From: Aquisediminimonas profunda
GTDB lineage: Bacteria; Pseudomonadota; Alphaproteobacteria; Sphingomonadales; Sphingomonadaceae
Length of the DNA: 64,000 bases
Reading direction: 5' to 3'
Assembly (NCBI RefSeq): GCF_019443285.1
Contig: NZ_CP080327.1
Coordinates: forward strand, 1,980,001-2,044,000
Shown here: positions 10,959 to 20,189 of the stretch, one piece after another
Position numbering within the stretch: the stretch's first letter is position 1
Layout: each line of letters starts with the position of its first letter
Made by a program: the position numbers and the translations under genes
Notes under the pieces: generated by a model
Databases searched by the model: none
Told to the model about the DNA's origin: nothing
The model's input: only the letters and a program-made list of their open reading frames with translations

Positions 10959-12068
10959 ATGATCAACGGATTGCTGCCAGAAGGATTGCGTGACCGCCTG
11001 CCACCCGAGGCAGAGGCGGCGGCTTCGATATTGCGCGCTGTGCTCGATTGCGTGGCCTCGCATGGCTACGGCCGTGTCGCCCCTCCGCTCGTGGAGTTCG
11101 AAGAGGAACTGGTTGGGCGGCTGAAGTCGGCGCGTTCGAAAGATCTTTTGCGCTTCGTCGATCCCGTGTCGCAGCAGACACTGGCATTTCGACCAGACAT
11201 CACCGCACAAGTCGGTCGTATTGCGACCACGCGTCTGGCTGGTGCAGCACGGCCGCTGCGGATCAGCTATGGCGGCCCCGTTCTCAAGCTGAAGGCCACC
11301 CAGCTGCGCCCCGAGCGGGAACTTATCCAGGCGGGCGCTGAACTTGTCGGCTCCGATTCTGTCGCAGCTGTCGTTGAAGTGATCAGTATCGCGATCGAAG
11401 CGCTCCAGGCGTGCGGGGTAAAGTCGATCACCCTCGATCTGACCTTGCCCGACCTGGTCGACATCCTCGCGGCTGGTCCATTGCCGATCGATTCGGGAAA
11501 ACTCGAGCCTGTAAAGGCTGCTCTGGATGCCAAGGATGTCGGGAGCCTATCTTTAGCCGGAGGCTCAGCATTCCTGCCGCTTGTGAGTGCGGCTGGTCCC
11601 GTTGATTCCGCGATTGCGACATTGCGGGCCATGGGTCTTGGGCCGGATCTTGAGAAGCGACTAACCGCGCTCGAAACCATTGCTGCGGCAGTCGGAGACG
11701 GTGTCCGCGTGACACTCGATCCAACCGAACGGCATGGCTTCGAATATCAGAGCTGGATCGGCTTTTCACTCTTCGCCGAGGGGCTTGCGGGAGAAGCCGG
11801 GCGTGGCGGAAGCTATACAATCCTGCACGCTGACGGTCGGGAAGAAGCAGCTGTCGGCTTTTCGCTCTTCCTCGATCCACTTGTTGACGCAGGGCTCATG
11901 CAAGCGAAAGCGCGACGGGTCTTCATTCCGCTTGGATCATCGCCTGAGATCGCGGCAGACCTTCGCCGTCAGGGTTGGGTGACCGTGGCTGCCATTTGTC
12001 CAATGTGTGATGCTGTCGCCCTGGATTGCACGCATCGCTTGGAATCCGGCGAGCCGCGCGCCCTATAG
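10959..12068 (+). CDS. hisZ: ATP phosphoribosyltransferase regulatory subunit
   Basis: A histidyl-tRNA-synthetase-like protein that, in organisms with short HisG, forms the allosteric subunit of the first histidine-biosynthesis enzyme. The 369 residues contain a class II core (motif 2-like RISYGGPVLK, FRPDITAQVGR) but lack the anticodon-binding domain of a true HisRS, which supports HisZ. I chose the ATG at 10959 because MINGLLPEGLRDRLPPEA aligns with the usual HisZ N-terminus; the frame is open from a TTG at 10929. The stop overlaps the stop of the convergent hydrolase gene by 6 bp. hisG is not in the window. Confidence 0.88.
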   Translation: MINGLLPEGLRDRLPPEAEAAASILRAVLDCVASHGYGRVAPPLVEFEEELVGRLKSARSKDLLRFVDPVSQQTLAFRPDITAQVGRIATTRLAGAARPLRISYGGPVLKLKATQLRPERELIQAGAELVGSDSVAAVVEVISIAIEALQACGVKSITLDLTLPDLVDILAAGPLPIDSGKLEPVKAALDAKDVGSLSLAGGSAFLPLVSAAGPVDSAIATLRAMGLGPDLEKRLTALETIAAAVGDGVRVTLDPTERHGFEYQSWIGFSLFAEGLAGEAGRGGSYTILHADGREEAAVGFSLFLDPLVDAGLMQAKARRVFIPLGSSPEIAADLRRQGWVTVAAICPMCDAVALDCTHRLESGEPRAL

Positions 12069-13064
12069 GACCTTTTCGATGAACGCATCGACGAGGCGGG
12101 TGGCAGCATCGCCATTCACCCCCAGGTCGCGGTTCAGCTTCATATGGCTTGTGTCGCTCACAGGAGTCGCGCTGACGACACTTCCGGCCCGTTTGAGTGC
12201 GTCGGCCAAGGCAATGGACTGACTTCCCGAGTCTGCGCGAGCTTCATCGAAAAGAATCAACCAGTTTGCAACGTTTGGCGTTGCGGCATGCGTCAGTGGC
12301 GATAGCCGTTCTTGCGTGTCCCTGTCGGTTGTAAAGGCATCACGATACATCTTGCCGAGCATCGGGCCGGCATGCGCCATCTGACGGGGTACGTCATAAC
12401 CTGCGCCGTCGAGCAAGATTGTGCCGCGAATGGCCGCCATAGGGACACCGGCTGACTCCAGATATCGGGAATCGGTGGAAACAAGCGCGGCGAGATGAGC
12501 ACCTGCGCTGTGGCCCATCAGGAAAATCTTGTCGGGATCAAAACCAAGCTTGTCTGCTTTGGCCCGCAGGGCGGCAAGCGCAGCTGCAATATCGGCTGCC
12601 TGGCCGCCTGGATCGGTTTCGGGAACCAGGCGGTAGTTCAGCGAGGCAAAGGCATAGCCTTCAGAATTGAAATGACTGGCCTTGTTCCGGGTACCCATTG
12701 TCTTGTCGCCGATCGACCAGCCTCCGCCGTGAATGAAAACGACCAGGGCCGGATGTCCGCCCAATGATGCCGGATAGAAATCGAACGCCTGCTTGTCGGC
12801 GCTGCCATAGGCATAGGTGGAACCGCCGGACTCAGCGATGGCCTGCGGTTGTCTTTCGTGTCGCATCTCGAGCAACGATTGGAGACAGGGCTTCGACAGG
12901 GATTGATACTTCTCCTGCAAGCATGTGCGGATTGCACTGCGATCACGCGTCATGCCGCAAAGTTTGGCAATTTCAATGCGGCATGCTGGTTCGAGCTGGG
13001 CGGGCAGTCGCGCAGACAGGAAAATGCTCGCACCTAGAATGCTCGCAACGAGAAGTTTTTTCAT
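12063..13064 (-). CDS. Secreted alpha/beta hydrolase with N-terminal Cys-rich domain
   Basis: A 333-residue protein starting with a signal peptide (MKKLLVASILGASIFLSA). Residues about 25-65 hold four cysteines in a CxxxxAKLCG...TCLQEKY...KPCLQSL pattern. The rest is an esterase-like alpha/beta hydrolase: oxyanion HGGGWSIGD, nucleophile elbow GHSAGAH, probable acid in LILFDEARADSG, and His in DTSHMKLN. It is probably a periplasmic or secreted carboxylesterase of the HGGG type; the substrate is unknown. The start ATG at 13064 has AAGGTG upstream; the longer frame to 13280 overlaps purA and is rejected. It lies between hisZ and purA on the opposite strand. Confidence 0.85.
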   Translation of the reverse strand: MKKLLVASILGASIFLSARLPAQLEPACRIEIAKLCGMTRDRSAIRTCLQEKYQSLSKPCLQSLLEMRHERQPQAIAESGGSTYAYGSADKQAFDFYPASLGGHPALVVFIHGGGWSIGDKTMGTRNKASHFNSEGYAFASLNYRLVPETDPGGQAADIAAALAALRAKADKLGFDPDKIFLMGHSAGAHLAALVSTDSRYLESAGVPMAAIRGTILLDGAGYDVPRQMAHAGPMLGKMYRDAFTTDRDTQERLSPLTHAATPNVANWLILFDEARADSGSQSIALADALKRAGSVVSATPVSDTSHMKLNRDLGVNGDAATRLVDAFIEKVL

Positions 13065-13157
13065 GATCGACACCTTGTTTGACGCATACGGGTGGACCTT
13101 GGGTCCAATAGCCAATACGGGCATCCGCGCGAATCCCTTCGGAACTGGAGCAGAAAA

Positions 13158-14444
13158 GTGGCAAATGTCACCGTCATTGGCGCGCAATGGGGCGATGAAG
13201 GCAAGGGCAAGATCGTCGATTGGCTTGCCGAGCGGGCCGATGTGGTCGTGCGTTTTCAGGGCGGCCACAATGCCGGGCACACCCTTGTTGTTGGCAACCA
13301 GACATACAAGCTCTCGCTGCTACCGTCCGGGATCGTGCGCGGGACACTGTCGGTCATCGGCAACGGCGTTGTTCTCGATCCCTGGCACTTCCGCGACGAA
13401 GTGGCGAAGCTGGCCGGGCAGGGCGTCACAATCACGCCTGACAACCTCCACATCGCGGAAAACTGTCCGCTGATCCTGCCGTTTCACCGGGATCTTGACG
13501 GTCTTCGCGAAGACGCGAGCGAATTCAAGATCGGCACGACGCGCCGCGGCATTGGCCCGGCCTATGAAGACAAGGTTGGCAGGCGGGCAATTCGCGTCTG
13601 TGATCTCGCCCATCTCGATGATCTCGACCCGCAGATCGATCGACTCTGCGCGCATCATGATGCGCTTCGCGCGGGGTTCGATCAGCCTCCTATCGATCGC
13701 GTGCGCCTGAAGAATGACCTCGCCGAGATCGCGCCCCACATTCTGCCGTACGCGAAGCCCGTCTGGCATTCGCTTGGCGAAGCGCGCCGCGCGGGCAAGC
13801 GCATCCTGTTCGAAGGCGCGCAGGGCATGCTGCTTGACGTCGATCACGGCACATATCCGTTTGTCACCTCCTCCAACACTGTGGCCGGAACGGCATCCAG
13901 CGGTTCTGGTCTCGGGCCCGGTGGCGTCGGGTTCGTGCTTGGCATTGTCAAAGCCTACACGACGCGGGTCGGCTCTGGTCCGTTCCCGACTGAGCAAGAC
14001 AATGAGATTGGCGAGTTCCTTGGCACTCGCGGCCATGAATTCGGGGTCGTGACAGGACGTAAGCGGCGTTGCGGCTGGTTCGATGCCGTGCTTGTGCGTC
14101 AGTCCGCCGCCGTCAGCGGCATCACCGGCATTGCACTGACCAAGCTCGACATTCTCGACGGGCTCGAAGAGATCAAGATCTGCGTGGGATATACGCTCGA
14201 CGGCAGGCACTATGATTACCTGCCTCCTCATGCTGCCGATCAGGCGCGGGTCGAGCCGATCTACGAATCCGTCGAGGGCTGGAGCGAGACGACGGCAGGC
14301 GCGAGAAGCTGGGCACAGCTTCCGGCGCAGGCAATCAAATATATTCGTCGGATCGAGGAATTGATCCAGTGTCCGGTGACTCTGGTTTCGACGTCACCGC
14401 AACGCGACGATACAATTCTGGTCCGCGATCCCTTCGAGGATTGA
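13158..14444 (+). CDS. purA: Adenylosuccinate synthetase
   Basis: Catalyses GTP-dependent ligation of IMP and aspartate, the first committed step to AMP. The 428-residue protein shows the N-terminal [14 protein letters not shown] loop, [11 protein letters not shown], the switch region [19 protein letters not shown], and the GTP-binding [10 protein letters not shown]. The start is a GTG at 13158 preceded by GGAG (13147-13150); the open frame to 13092 adds 22 residues with no family similarity. It lies divergent to the hydrolase, with about 93 bp for both promoters. Confidence 0.96.
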   Translation: MANVTVIGAQWGDEGKGKIVDWLAERADVVVRFQGGHNAGHTLVVGNQTYKLSLLPSGIVRGTLSVIGNGVVLDPWHFRDEVAKLAGQGVTITPDNLHIAENCPLILPFHRDLDGLREDASEFKIGTTRRGIGPAYEDKVGRRAIRVCDLAHLDDLDPQIDRLCAHHDALRAGFDQPPIDRVRLKNDLAEIAPHILPYAKPVWHSLGEARRAGKRILFEGAQGMLLDVDHGTYPFVTSSNTVAGTASSGSGLGPGGVGFVLGIVKAYTTRVGSGPFPTEQDNEIGEFLGTRGHEFGVVTGRKRRCGWFDAVLVRQSAAVSGITGIALTKLDILDGLEEIKICVGYTLDGRHYDYLPPHAADQARVEPIYESVEGWSETTAGARSWAQLPAQAIKYIRRIEELIQCPVTLVSTSPQRDDTILVRDPFED

Positions 14445-14471
14445 AAGGATCACGGACCTGCGGTTGTCCTG

Positions 14472-15107
14472 TCAGCCGTGTTTGGAATGCCACTCTGCGC
14501 GCATCTTTTCATGCGCCGCCTTGCGTTCCTCGGGCGAAATCTTGCCATCCTTGTTGGTATCGACCTTGTCGAAATGGGCCAAGGGCTTTGCCAGAGCCTC
14601 GGCAAGGGACACGCGGCCATCCTTGTTTGCATCGGCGCGTTCAAACATGTCACCGCCATGCCGCATCCTCATCATGTCATCATGACCGCCCATCATGGCC
14701 ATCCCGCCGCCATGCATCATCATTGGCGGCGGCGGAGCAGGTGGCGCGTTGGGCGCATTGGGTGCAGGTGGTGGTGCTGGCATATCCCCATGCATGGCCA
14801 TCATCTTTGACTCAGCGTCAAATTCTGCGCGACTGATGGATCCGTCGCCATTTGTGTCCATCATCTTGAAATGGCGGTCACGCATGTCCGCCATCATCTT
14901 TTCGCGTGCAGCATCGGCTTCAGCCTTGTCGATATAACCGTCACCGTTGGTATCAACCTTTGCAAAATGTTCCTTGACCATTGTCTCAACACTGCTTCGG
15001 GTCATCGACCCGGACATGTGTTCGTGCATTTCGTGTGCACCCTCGGCCAGTGCCGGGATGCCAATCGCCGCGCCAAAGACGGTCGCCAGCAACATCATTC
15101 GTGTCAT
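14472..15107 (-). CDS. Secreted EF-hand protein with Met/His-rich insert
   Basis: A 211-residue exported protein: signal peptide to about residue 22 (GIPALA), then four canonical EF-hand loops (DTNGDGYIDKAE, DTNGDGSISRAE, DANKDGRVSLAE, DTNKDGKISPEE) in two pairs. Between the pairs is an insert of about 55 residues that starts Pro/Ala-rich and becomes Met/His/Gly-rich (PPMMMHGGGMAMMGGHDD). Calcium binding by the loops is well supported. The Met/His region resembles copper- or silver-binding segments, but that is inference. The start at 15107 has AAGGAG upstream. It is convergent with purA and divergent from argG. Confidence 0.85.
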   Translation of the reverse strand: MTRMMLLATVFGAAIGIPALAEGAHEMHEHMSGSMTRSSVETMVKEHFAKVDTNGDGYIDKAEADAAREKMMADMRDRHFKMMDTNGDGSISRAEFDAESKMMAMHGDMPAPPPAPNAPNAPPAPPPPMMMHGGGMAMMGGHDDMMRMRHGGDMFERADANKDGRVSLAEALAKPLAHFDKVDTNKDGKISPEERKAAHEKMRAEWHSKHG

Positions 15108-15260
15108 ATGTGCGCTCCTTGTGTCATCCCTCTTCACACGATGGGGCAGCCATCCTTTCTGCGAGCTGAATGATTTCATCAACCTGCGCGAACTGTTGAT
15201 CTGCGCCCGCCGATGGCCTAGGCGCACAGCCGCTAAACAGCCTTTCAGATTTGGGATGCC

Positions 15261-16481
15261 ATGACCGAAAAGATCAATCGCGTTGTCCTCGCCTATTCGG
15301 GTGGCCTTGATACGAGCGTCATTCTCAAATGGCTGCAGCAGACTTATCAATGCGAGGTTGTGACCTTCACAGCTGACCTTGGACAGGGCGAAGAGATTGA
15401 GCCGGCGCGGCAAAAGGCGCGGCTGTCGGGCGTGAAGGAAGAGCATATCTTCATCGAAGATCTGCGCGAGGAGTTCACACGCGACTTCGTTTTCCCGATG
15501 ATGCGTGCAAATGCCCTTTATGAAGGACTATACCTGCTTGGAACGTCGATCGCCCGGCCGCTGATTGCCAAGCGCCAGATCGAGATCGCCAAGTTGGTCG
15601 GCGCCGATGCTGTCAGCCATGGCGCGACTGGCAAGGGCAATGACCAGGTCCGGTTTGAACTTGGGTATTATGGCTTGAACCCGGACATCAAGGTGATTGC
15701 ACCGTGGCGGGAATGGGAGCTGACGAGCCGCACGGCTCTGATCGAATTTGCCGAAAAGCACCAGATTCCGGTGCCGAAGGACAAGCGCGGCGAGAGCCCA
15801 TTCTCGACGGACGCAAACCTTCTCCACACATCGTCCGAGGGCAAGGTGCTCGAAGATCCGTGGGAGGAGGTGCCCGACTATGTCTATTCGCGTACGAACA
15901 ACCCGGAAGATGCGCCGGATACGCCCGAAATCATCACGGTCGATTTCGAACGCGGCGATGCCGTGGCGATCAATGGTGAAGGTTTGTCCCCTGCAACCCT
16001 GCTCGCCAAGCTCAATGACTATGGCCGGACTCACGGGATCGGGCGGCTCGACCTCGTTGAAAATCGCTTTGTCGGCATGAAATCTCGCGGGATGTATGAA
16101 ACACCCGGCGGCACGATCCTCCATATGGCTCACCGTGGCATCGAGCAAATTACGCTTGATCGCGGTGCAGGCCACCTCAAGGATGAACTTGCGCCGCGAT
16201 ACGCAGAACTGATCTACAATGGCTTCTGGTTTTCCCCGGAGCGCGAGATGCTTCAGGCGGCGATCGATCATTCTCAGACAAGGGTTTCGGGCACTGTCAG
16301 GCTAAAGCTCTACAAGGGCAGCGTGAACGTGATCGGGCGAAAGTCTCCCAATTCGCTCTATTCTGAAAAGATCGTCACCTTTGAAGACGATGCAGGCGCC
16401 TATGACCAGCGCGATGCTGCCGGATTCATAAAGCTCAATGCGTTGCGACTGCGCTTGCTTGGTCGGCGGGGACAAGGCTGA
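15261..16481 (+). CDS. argG: Argininosuccinate synthase
   Basis: Condenses citrulline and aspartate using ATP in arginine biosynthesis. The 406-residue protein has the pyrophosphatase-type ATP loop AYSGGLDTS near its N-terminus, the segments [15 protein letters not shown] and [13 protein letters not shown], and the usual family length. The 153 bp between it and the divergent EF-hand gene should hold its promoter. The following membrane-protein gene starts 2 bases after the stop and may be co-transcribed. Confidence 0.96.
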   Translation: MTEKINRVVLAYSGGLDTSVILKWLQQTYQCEVVTFTADLGQGEEIEPARQKARLSGVKEEHIFIEDLREEFTRDFVFPMMRANALYEGLYLLGTSIARPLIAKRQIEIAKLVGADAVSHGATGKGNDQVRFELGYYGLNPDIKVIAPWREWELTSRTALIEFAEKHQIPVPKDKRGESPFSTDANLLHTSSEGKVLEDPWEEVPDYVYSRTNNPEDAPDTPEIITVDFERGDAVAINGEGLSPATLLAKLNDYGRTHGIGRLDLVENRFVGMKSRGMYETPGGTILHMAHRGIEQITLDRGAGHLKDELAPRYAELIYNGFWFSPEREMLQAAIDHSQTRVSGTVRLKLYKGSVNVIGRKSPNSLYSEKIVTFEDDAGAYDQRDAAGFIKLNALRLRLLGRRGQG

Positions 16482-16483
16482 TT

Positions 16484-18031
16484 ATGCCAGAGGAGAGGAC
16501 GCACTGGTGGGAAACGCGAGTCTATCTTGCGGCGCTAGTTGTACTCTCGATAGTTCCACTTCTAAAGCCAGACGTAGCGCCGCTGACCGATTTGCCTGCG
16601 CATATGGGCCATTACAGGGTCGAGCTTGAAATCGGCTCGGACGCAGTACTTCGCCAGTTCTACAGCTTCAACTGGCAGCTAATCGGGAACCTCGGGGTCG
16701 ACCTTCTGGTTATCCCGCTTTCAAAGCTGTTCGGCCTCGAGCTTGCAGTCAAGATAATCATTTGTGCGATCCCGGCACTTACTGCGGCAAGCTTCCTGTT
16801 GGTCGCGAAAGAAGTGCATGGCCGTCTGCCTCCGACCGCCGCACTTGCACTTCCGCTGGCATATGGATTTCCGTTCCAGTTCGGTTTTGTCAATTTCGCG
16901 CTTTCGATGGCGTTCGGGTTTTTGGGATTCTGGCTGTGGCTGAAGATGGGCAATATGCACAAGCAGCGCTTGCGCGGCATTGTTTTTGTGCCGTTATCGA
17001 TGCTGATCTGGGTCACCCACACCTACGGCTGGGGCGCGCTGAGTCTGGTTGCATTCGCGTCCGAGTTTATCAGGCATCTCGACAAGGGATACCGGTGGCA
17101 TCAGAGTTTGCTACGAGCCGGAATTGCCTGCCTTCCACTTGTGCCGCCCATATTCCTGATGCTCGGCTGGCGCTCGGGTCAGGTTGGCGGCCAGACGGCT
17201 GACATGTTCAACTGGTCCGCGAAATATCAGTATTTCTTGGTGACGCTGCGGGATAGATGGGGGTCCTTCGATATTGGGTCTCTTTTCCTGCTCCTCGGAG
17301 TCATTGTCTGGGCGCTGCGCAAGCCCAGAACAGCTTTTTCACCCGTGCTGGGTTATTCGGCGCTGTTCCTGCTTTTGGCTTACCTGCTCATGCCAAGGAT
17401 CGTCTTTGGCTCCGCATATGCCGATATGAGGCTGACACCCTTCATGCTGGCGATAGCTCTTATCGCTCTTCGACCGCCAATGGACCTTGATCGTCGTCGT
17501 GTTGGTTTGATTGCGCTTGCCTCGTTTGGGTTCTTCTTCGTCCGTACGACCGCAACAACGGCCAGCTTCTGGCTTTATGACAGAGACTTTGACCGGCAAT
17601 TGGCGGCGATTGAACATATTCCAGTCCACGCGCGGCTCGTCTCATTCGTCGGCCAGAATCTCTGTGCCCAGCCTTGGGCCCAGAGCAGGATGGAGCACTT
17701 GCCTTCTCTGGCTTTGGTCAGAAAAAGGGCCTTTGCCAACGATCAATGGCAAATGCCGGGAGCGCAGTTGCTGCGCGTTCGTTATTCTGCCGGAGCACCG
17801 TTCAATGCGGATCCGATGCAGATCGTTACTCCCAACAAGTGCCAGGGAGAATATTGGCTTCGACTTGACGACGCGCTGCGGAGGTTTCCTCGCGAGGCAT
17901 ACGACTATGTATGGTTGATCAACGCGCCGAATTACGATCGCGCTCTGATGAAAGGCTATGAACCAATATGGCAGGACGGATCATCCGTACTTTATCGGAA
18001 AGCTGGTGCCGTGGGAGCGGTTCATTCGTGA
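16484..18031 (+). CDS. Polytopic membrane protein, GT-C-like, function unknown
   Basis: 515 residues with about ten predicted membrane segments in the first 390 residues and a soluble C-terminal domain of about 130 residues. The first outer loop after the N-terminal membrane helix carries the acidic motif APLTDLPAHMGHY, placed where GT-C glycosyltransferases keep their catalytic acidic residue. That, and the next gene encoding a DPM1-like enzyme that could make a lipid-linked sugar donor, suggests a polyprenyl-phosphate-sugar-dependent transferase. I do not recognise the family. It starts 2 bases after argG with AAGG upstream and ends 16 bases before the GT2 gene. Confidence 0.6.
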   Translation: MPEERTHWWETRVYLAALVVLSIVPLLKPDVAPLTDLPAHMGHYRVELEIGSDAVLRQFYSFNWQLIGNLGVDLLVIPLSKLFGLELAVKIIICAIPALTAASFLLVAKEVHGRLPPTAALALPLAYGFPFQFGFVNFALSMAFGFLGFWLWLKMGNMHKQRLRGIVFVPLSMLIWVTHTYGWGALSLVAFASEFIRHLDKGYRWHQSLLRAGIACLPLVPPIFLMLGWRSGQVGGQTADMFNWSAKYQYFLVTLRDRWGSFDIGSLFLLLGVIVWALRKPRTAFSPVLGYSALFLLLAYLLMPRIVFGSAYADMRLTPFMLAIALIALRPPMDLDRRRVGLIALASFGFFFVRTTATTASFWLYDRDFDRQLAAIEHIPVHARLVSFVGQNLCAQPWAQSRMEHLPSLALVRKRAFANDQWQMPGAQLLRVRYSAGAPFNADPMQIVTPNKCQGEYWLRLDDALRRFPREAYDYVWLINAPNYDRALMKGYEPIWQDGSSVLYRKAGAVGAVHS

Positions 18032-18047
18032 GGGCGGGAGTTTATCG

Positions 18048-19079
18048 ATGCGTTTGAATCGGCTTTCGATCGTCATACCGTGCTACAATGAGGAAGCATG
18101 CCTCGAGCAACTGCACAGCCGCGTGGCTGCTGCCGCCAAGCTTGCTGTTGGAAACGCCTATGAGATTGTTCTTATAAATGATGGATCCAGGGATCGCAGC
18201 TGGAGCGTGATGCAGGCGCTGGCTGAAAGAGACCCTCATGTTCTTGCGATCAATCTTTCACGCAATCATGGCCACCAGCTCGCGCTTACGGCCGGGTTGG
18301 ACTTGTGCTCGGGCGAAGCCATATTGATCATCGATGCCGATCTCCAGGACCCGCCGGAATTGCTTTCGGATATGATGGGCGTGATGACGGCTGAAAACGC
18401 TGACGTCGTCTATGCAGTTCGCCGCAGACGGGAAGGCGAGACACTTTTCAAGAAGACGACTGCTGCGATCTTTTACCGGATCCTGGCAAGTGTTACGGAC
18501 ACGATGATTCCCGTTGATACCGGAGACTTCCGGTTGATGAGCCGCCGTGCGCTTGATGCCTTGCTCGCACTTCCCGAACAGGCGCGTTTCGTGCGCGGCA
18601 TGGTTGCCTGGATCGGATTCAAGCAGGTGCCTTTCAGCTATGACCGAGCGGAGCGACTTGTTGGCGAAACCAAATATCCCCTGGGGAAAATGGTTCGTTT
18701 CGCCTTGGATGCTGTGACGGGTTTTTCCACGGCCCCACTGCGCTTTGCAACGCATATGGGATTGGGGTTGGCCGCCGCTTCGCTGCTCCTTCTCTTTTAT
18801 GTGGGCTATGGTTGGCTTTCGGGTCGGGCCATTGAGGGCTGGACGTCATTGATGCTGGTCGTTGTCGTTCTGGGTTCTGTGCAGATGTTCGTACTTGGAA
18901 TGATCGGCGAATATCTCGGCCGCCTGTACATGGAAGCAAAGCGCCGCCCCCTCTACATCGTATCCGACATCGCAGGCGAGGCTGGCGGCCAACGTCGGCT
19001 AGGCCATGTTGCCGCTCAGGCGGAGACGATGGCGAGCAGTGACACACCCGGCGGCATCGGTACACGCCCGATCAAGTGA
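18048..19079 (+). CDS. Polyprenyl-phosphate glycosyltransferase, GT2 (DPM1/GtrB-like)
   Basis: A 343-residue protein with an N-terminal GT-A domain (VIPCYNEE, INDGSRDRS, the DAD metal motif in ILIIDADLQDPPE, and DTGDFRLMSRRAL) and two C-terminal membrane helices near residues 230-300. This is the architecture of enzymes that load a sugar onto undecaprenyl or dolichyl phosphate at the inner membrane. The start ATG at 18048 follows GGGAG (18036-18040); the frame upstream lies inside the preceding gene. The last 64 bases overlap the 3' end of the convergent methyltransferase gene. The sugar is unknown. Confidence 0.87.
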   Translation: MRLNRLSIVIPCYNEEACLEQLHSRVAAAAKLAVGNAYEIVLINDGSRDRSWSVMQALAERDPHVLAINLSRNHGHQLALTAGLDLCSGEAILIIDADLQDPPELLSDMMGVMTAENADVVYAVRRRREGETLFKKTTAAIFYRILASVTDTMIPVDTGDFRLMSRRALDALLALPEQARFVRGMVAWIGFKQVPFSYDRAERLVGETKYPLGKMVRFALDAVTGFSTAPLRFATHMGLGLAAASLLLLFYVGYGWLSGRAIEGWTSLMLVVVVLGSVQMFVLGMIGEYLGRLYMEAKRRPLYIVSDIAGEAGGQRRLGHVAAQAETMASSDTPGGIGTRPIK

Positions 19080-19741
19080 CGTTCGAACCCAAAAAGGGCA
19101 CGAAACAGTGCATTCAAGGGAGCTGGCGGCATAGCATCGTCGCTATCATCTTTTCGCCTAAGTTTACCCCACATGCGGGCGGATACAGCCAGAGGAAATA
19201 GGATGCTATTAAACCAGTCGAGCCGATGAAGGGTTAAGCCCGCCTCCGCAACGGCTGCGCGCAAGGTCGATTTGGTGTAACGGCGGTGGTGGTGGTTCAC
19301 TATGTCGTGCGCGCTCCATAGCCAGGGGAAAGCGGGCACCGTTATCAGAATCTTCCCGCCAGGTTTCAGGCAAGCAGCCATGCCCCGCAGGGCTTCCCGA
19401 TCCTTATTTATATGCTCGAGTACATCAAGAATGGCGATCAGATCATATCGTCCATGCTCAACACCCTCTAGTTCGGGTAGAGGCGAGGACCATACAGCAC
19501 GCCCCAATCTTTCGGCGGCAATCTGCCGCACGTCGTCATCGACTTCTATCGCGTCGACCTGTCCAAACCGGCCCAGCATCTCGAGATTATGGCCCGTTCC
19601 GCAGCCGATTTCGAGAATACGGGAGTCGGCGGGGAGGTTGATCTCCCGCCCGATGATCTCTGCAAGTATGTCGCGCCTCGCGACGTACCACCAATGGCGA
19701 TTGTCATGATCTGCCATGCGGTCATAGACGATCCGATCCAT
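19016..19741 (-). CDS. Class I SAM-dependent methyltransferase
   Basis: 241 residues. Motif I is LEIGCGTGHNLEML, motif II ends in VDAIEVD, motif post-I is YDLIAILDVLEHI, and LKPGGKILITVP follows, all typical of small-molecule or lipid methyltransferases. A hydrophobic patch near WFNSILFPLAVSAR may touch the membrane. The ATG overlaps the GtrA stop by one base (TAATG), so it is coupled to GtrA. With the GT2, GtrA and GT-C neighbours, methylation of a glycan or lipid-linked sugar is a reasonable inference. The tail PPGVSLLAIVSA is family-like, so the antisense overlap with the GT2 gene is likely real. Confidence 0.82.
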   Translation of the reverse strand: MDRIVYDRMADHDNRHWWYVARRDILAEIIGREINLPADSRILEIGCGTGHNLEMLGRFGQVDAIEVDDDVRQIAAERLGRAVWSSPLPELEGVEHGRYDLIAILDVLEHINKDREALRGMAACLKPGGKILITVPAFPWLWSAHDIVNHHHRRYTKSTLRAAVAEAGLTLHRLDWFNSILFPLAVSARMWGKLRRKDDSDDAMPPAPLNALFRALFGFERHLIGRVPMPPGVSLLAIVSA

Positions 19742-20145
19742 TAGCCGAACACCCAGCGACGATTTAGCGAGAAGGTGAGGATTGGTGTAACAAGGCAAAC
19801 CGGAATGACCGGCCACCAAGACGGTCCACCCAGAAAAGATGTCAGAAACCATACGAAAAACTGATTTGCAACAAAACCAATCGTATTGACCGTGAAGAAA
19901 CGCGCTGTGCGGACAGGTGCACGATCACGTGCTCCGTAGCCTCGGAAGCTAAATCGTGAGTGGAGCAGGTATCCGATACCAGTGAATGTCAGATAGACGA
20001 GCGTCATCGATGTCATGGGTGCGACATGAAGAAATTCCGTAACGGCCCAGTAGCCAGCCGCCACCGAGACTGTAAGGAAGCCTCCGGTGAGGACGAACCG
20101 GAAAATCTGGCCGATCAAGATGCTGCGTTCGTTCACTTCGCTCAT
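19741..20145 (-). CDS. GtrA-family membrane protein
   Basis: 134 residues with four membrane helices; starts FRFVLTGGFLTVSVAAGYW and ends in the family signature SFSLNRRWVFG-like TFSLNRRWVFG. GtrA proteins are thought to flip undecaprenyl-phosphate sugars for glycosylation of surface polysaccharide. The ATG at 20145 gives the family length; the frame continues upstream to 20208 without similarity. It is divergent from the GT-C-like gene at 20190 and coupled to the methyltransferase downstream. Confidence 0.87.
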   Translation of the reverse strand: MSEVNERSILIGQIFRFVLTGGFLTVSVAAGYWAVTEFLHVAPMTSMTLVYLTFTGIGYLLHSRFSFRGYGARDRAPVRTARFFTVNTIGFVANQFFVWFLTSFLGGPSWWPVIPVCLVTPILTFSLNRRWVFG

Positions 20146-20189
20146 TCTGCCACCATGCTTCCCACTTGTCGGAGGAGCTTTAAGGCCGC

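Noticed and set aside
13092-13157. N-terminal extension of PurA
   Set aside because: The extra 22 codons do not resemble PurA, and a GTG with GGAG at the right spacing gives the normal N-terminus.
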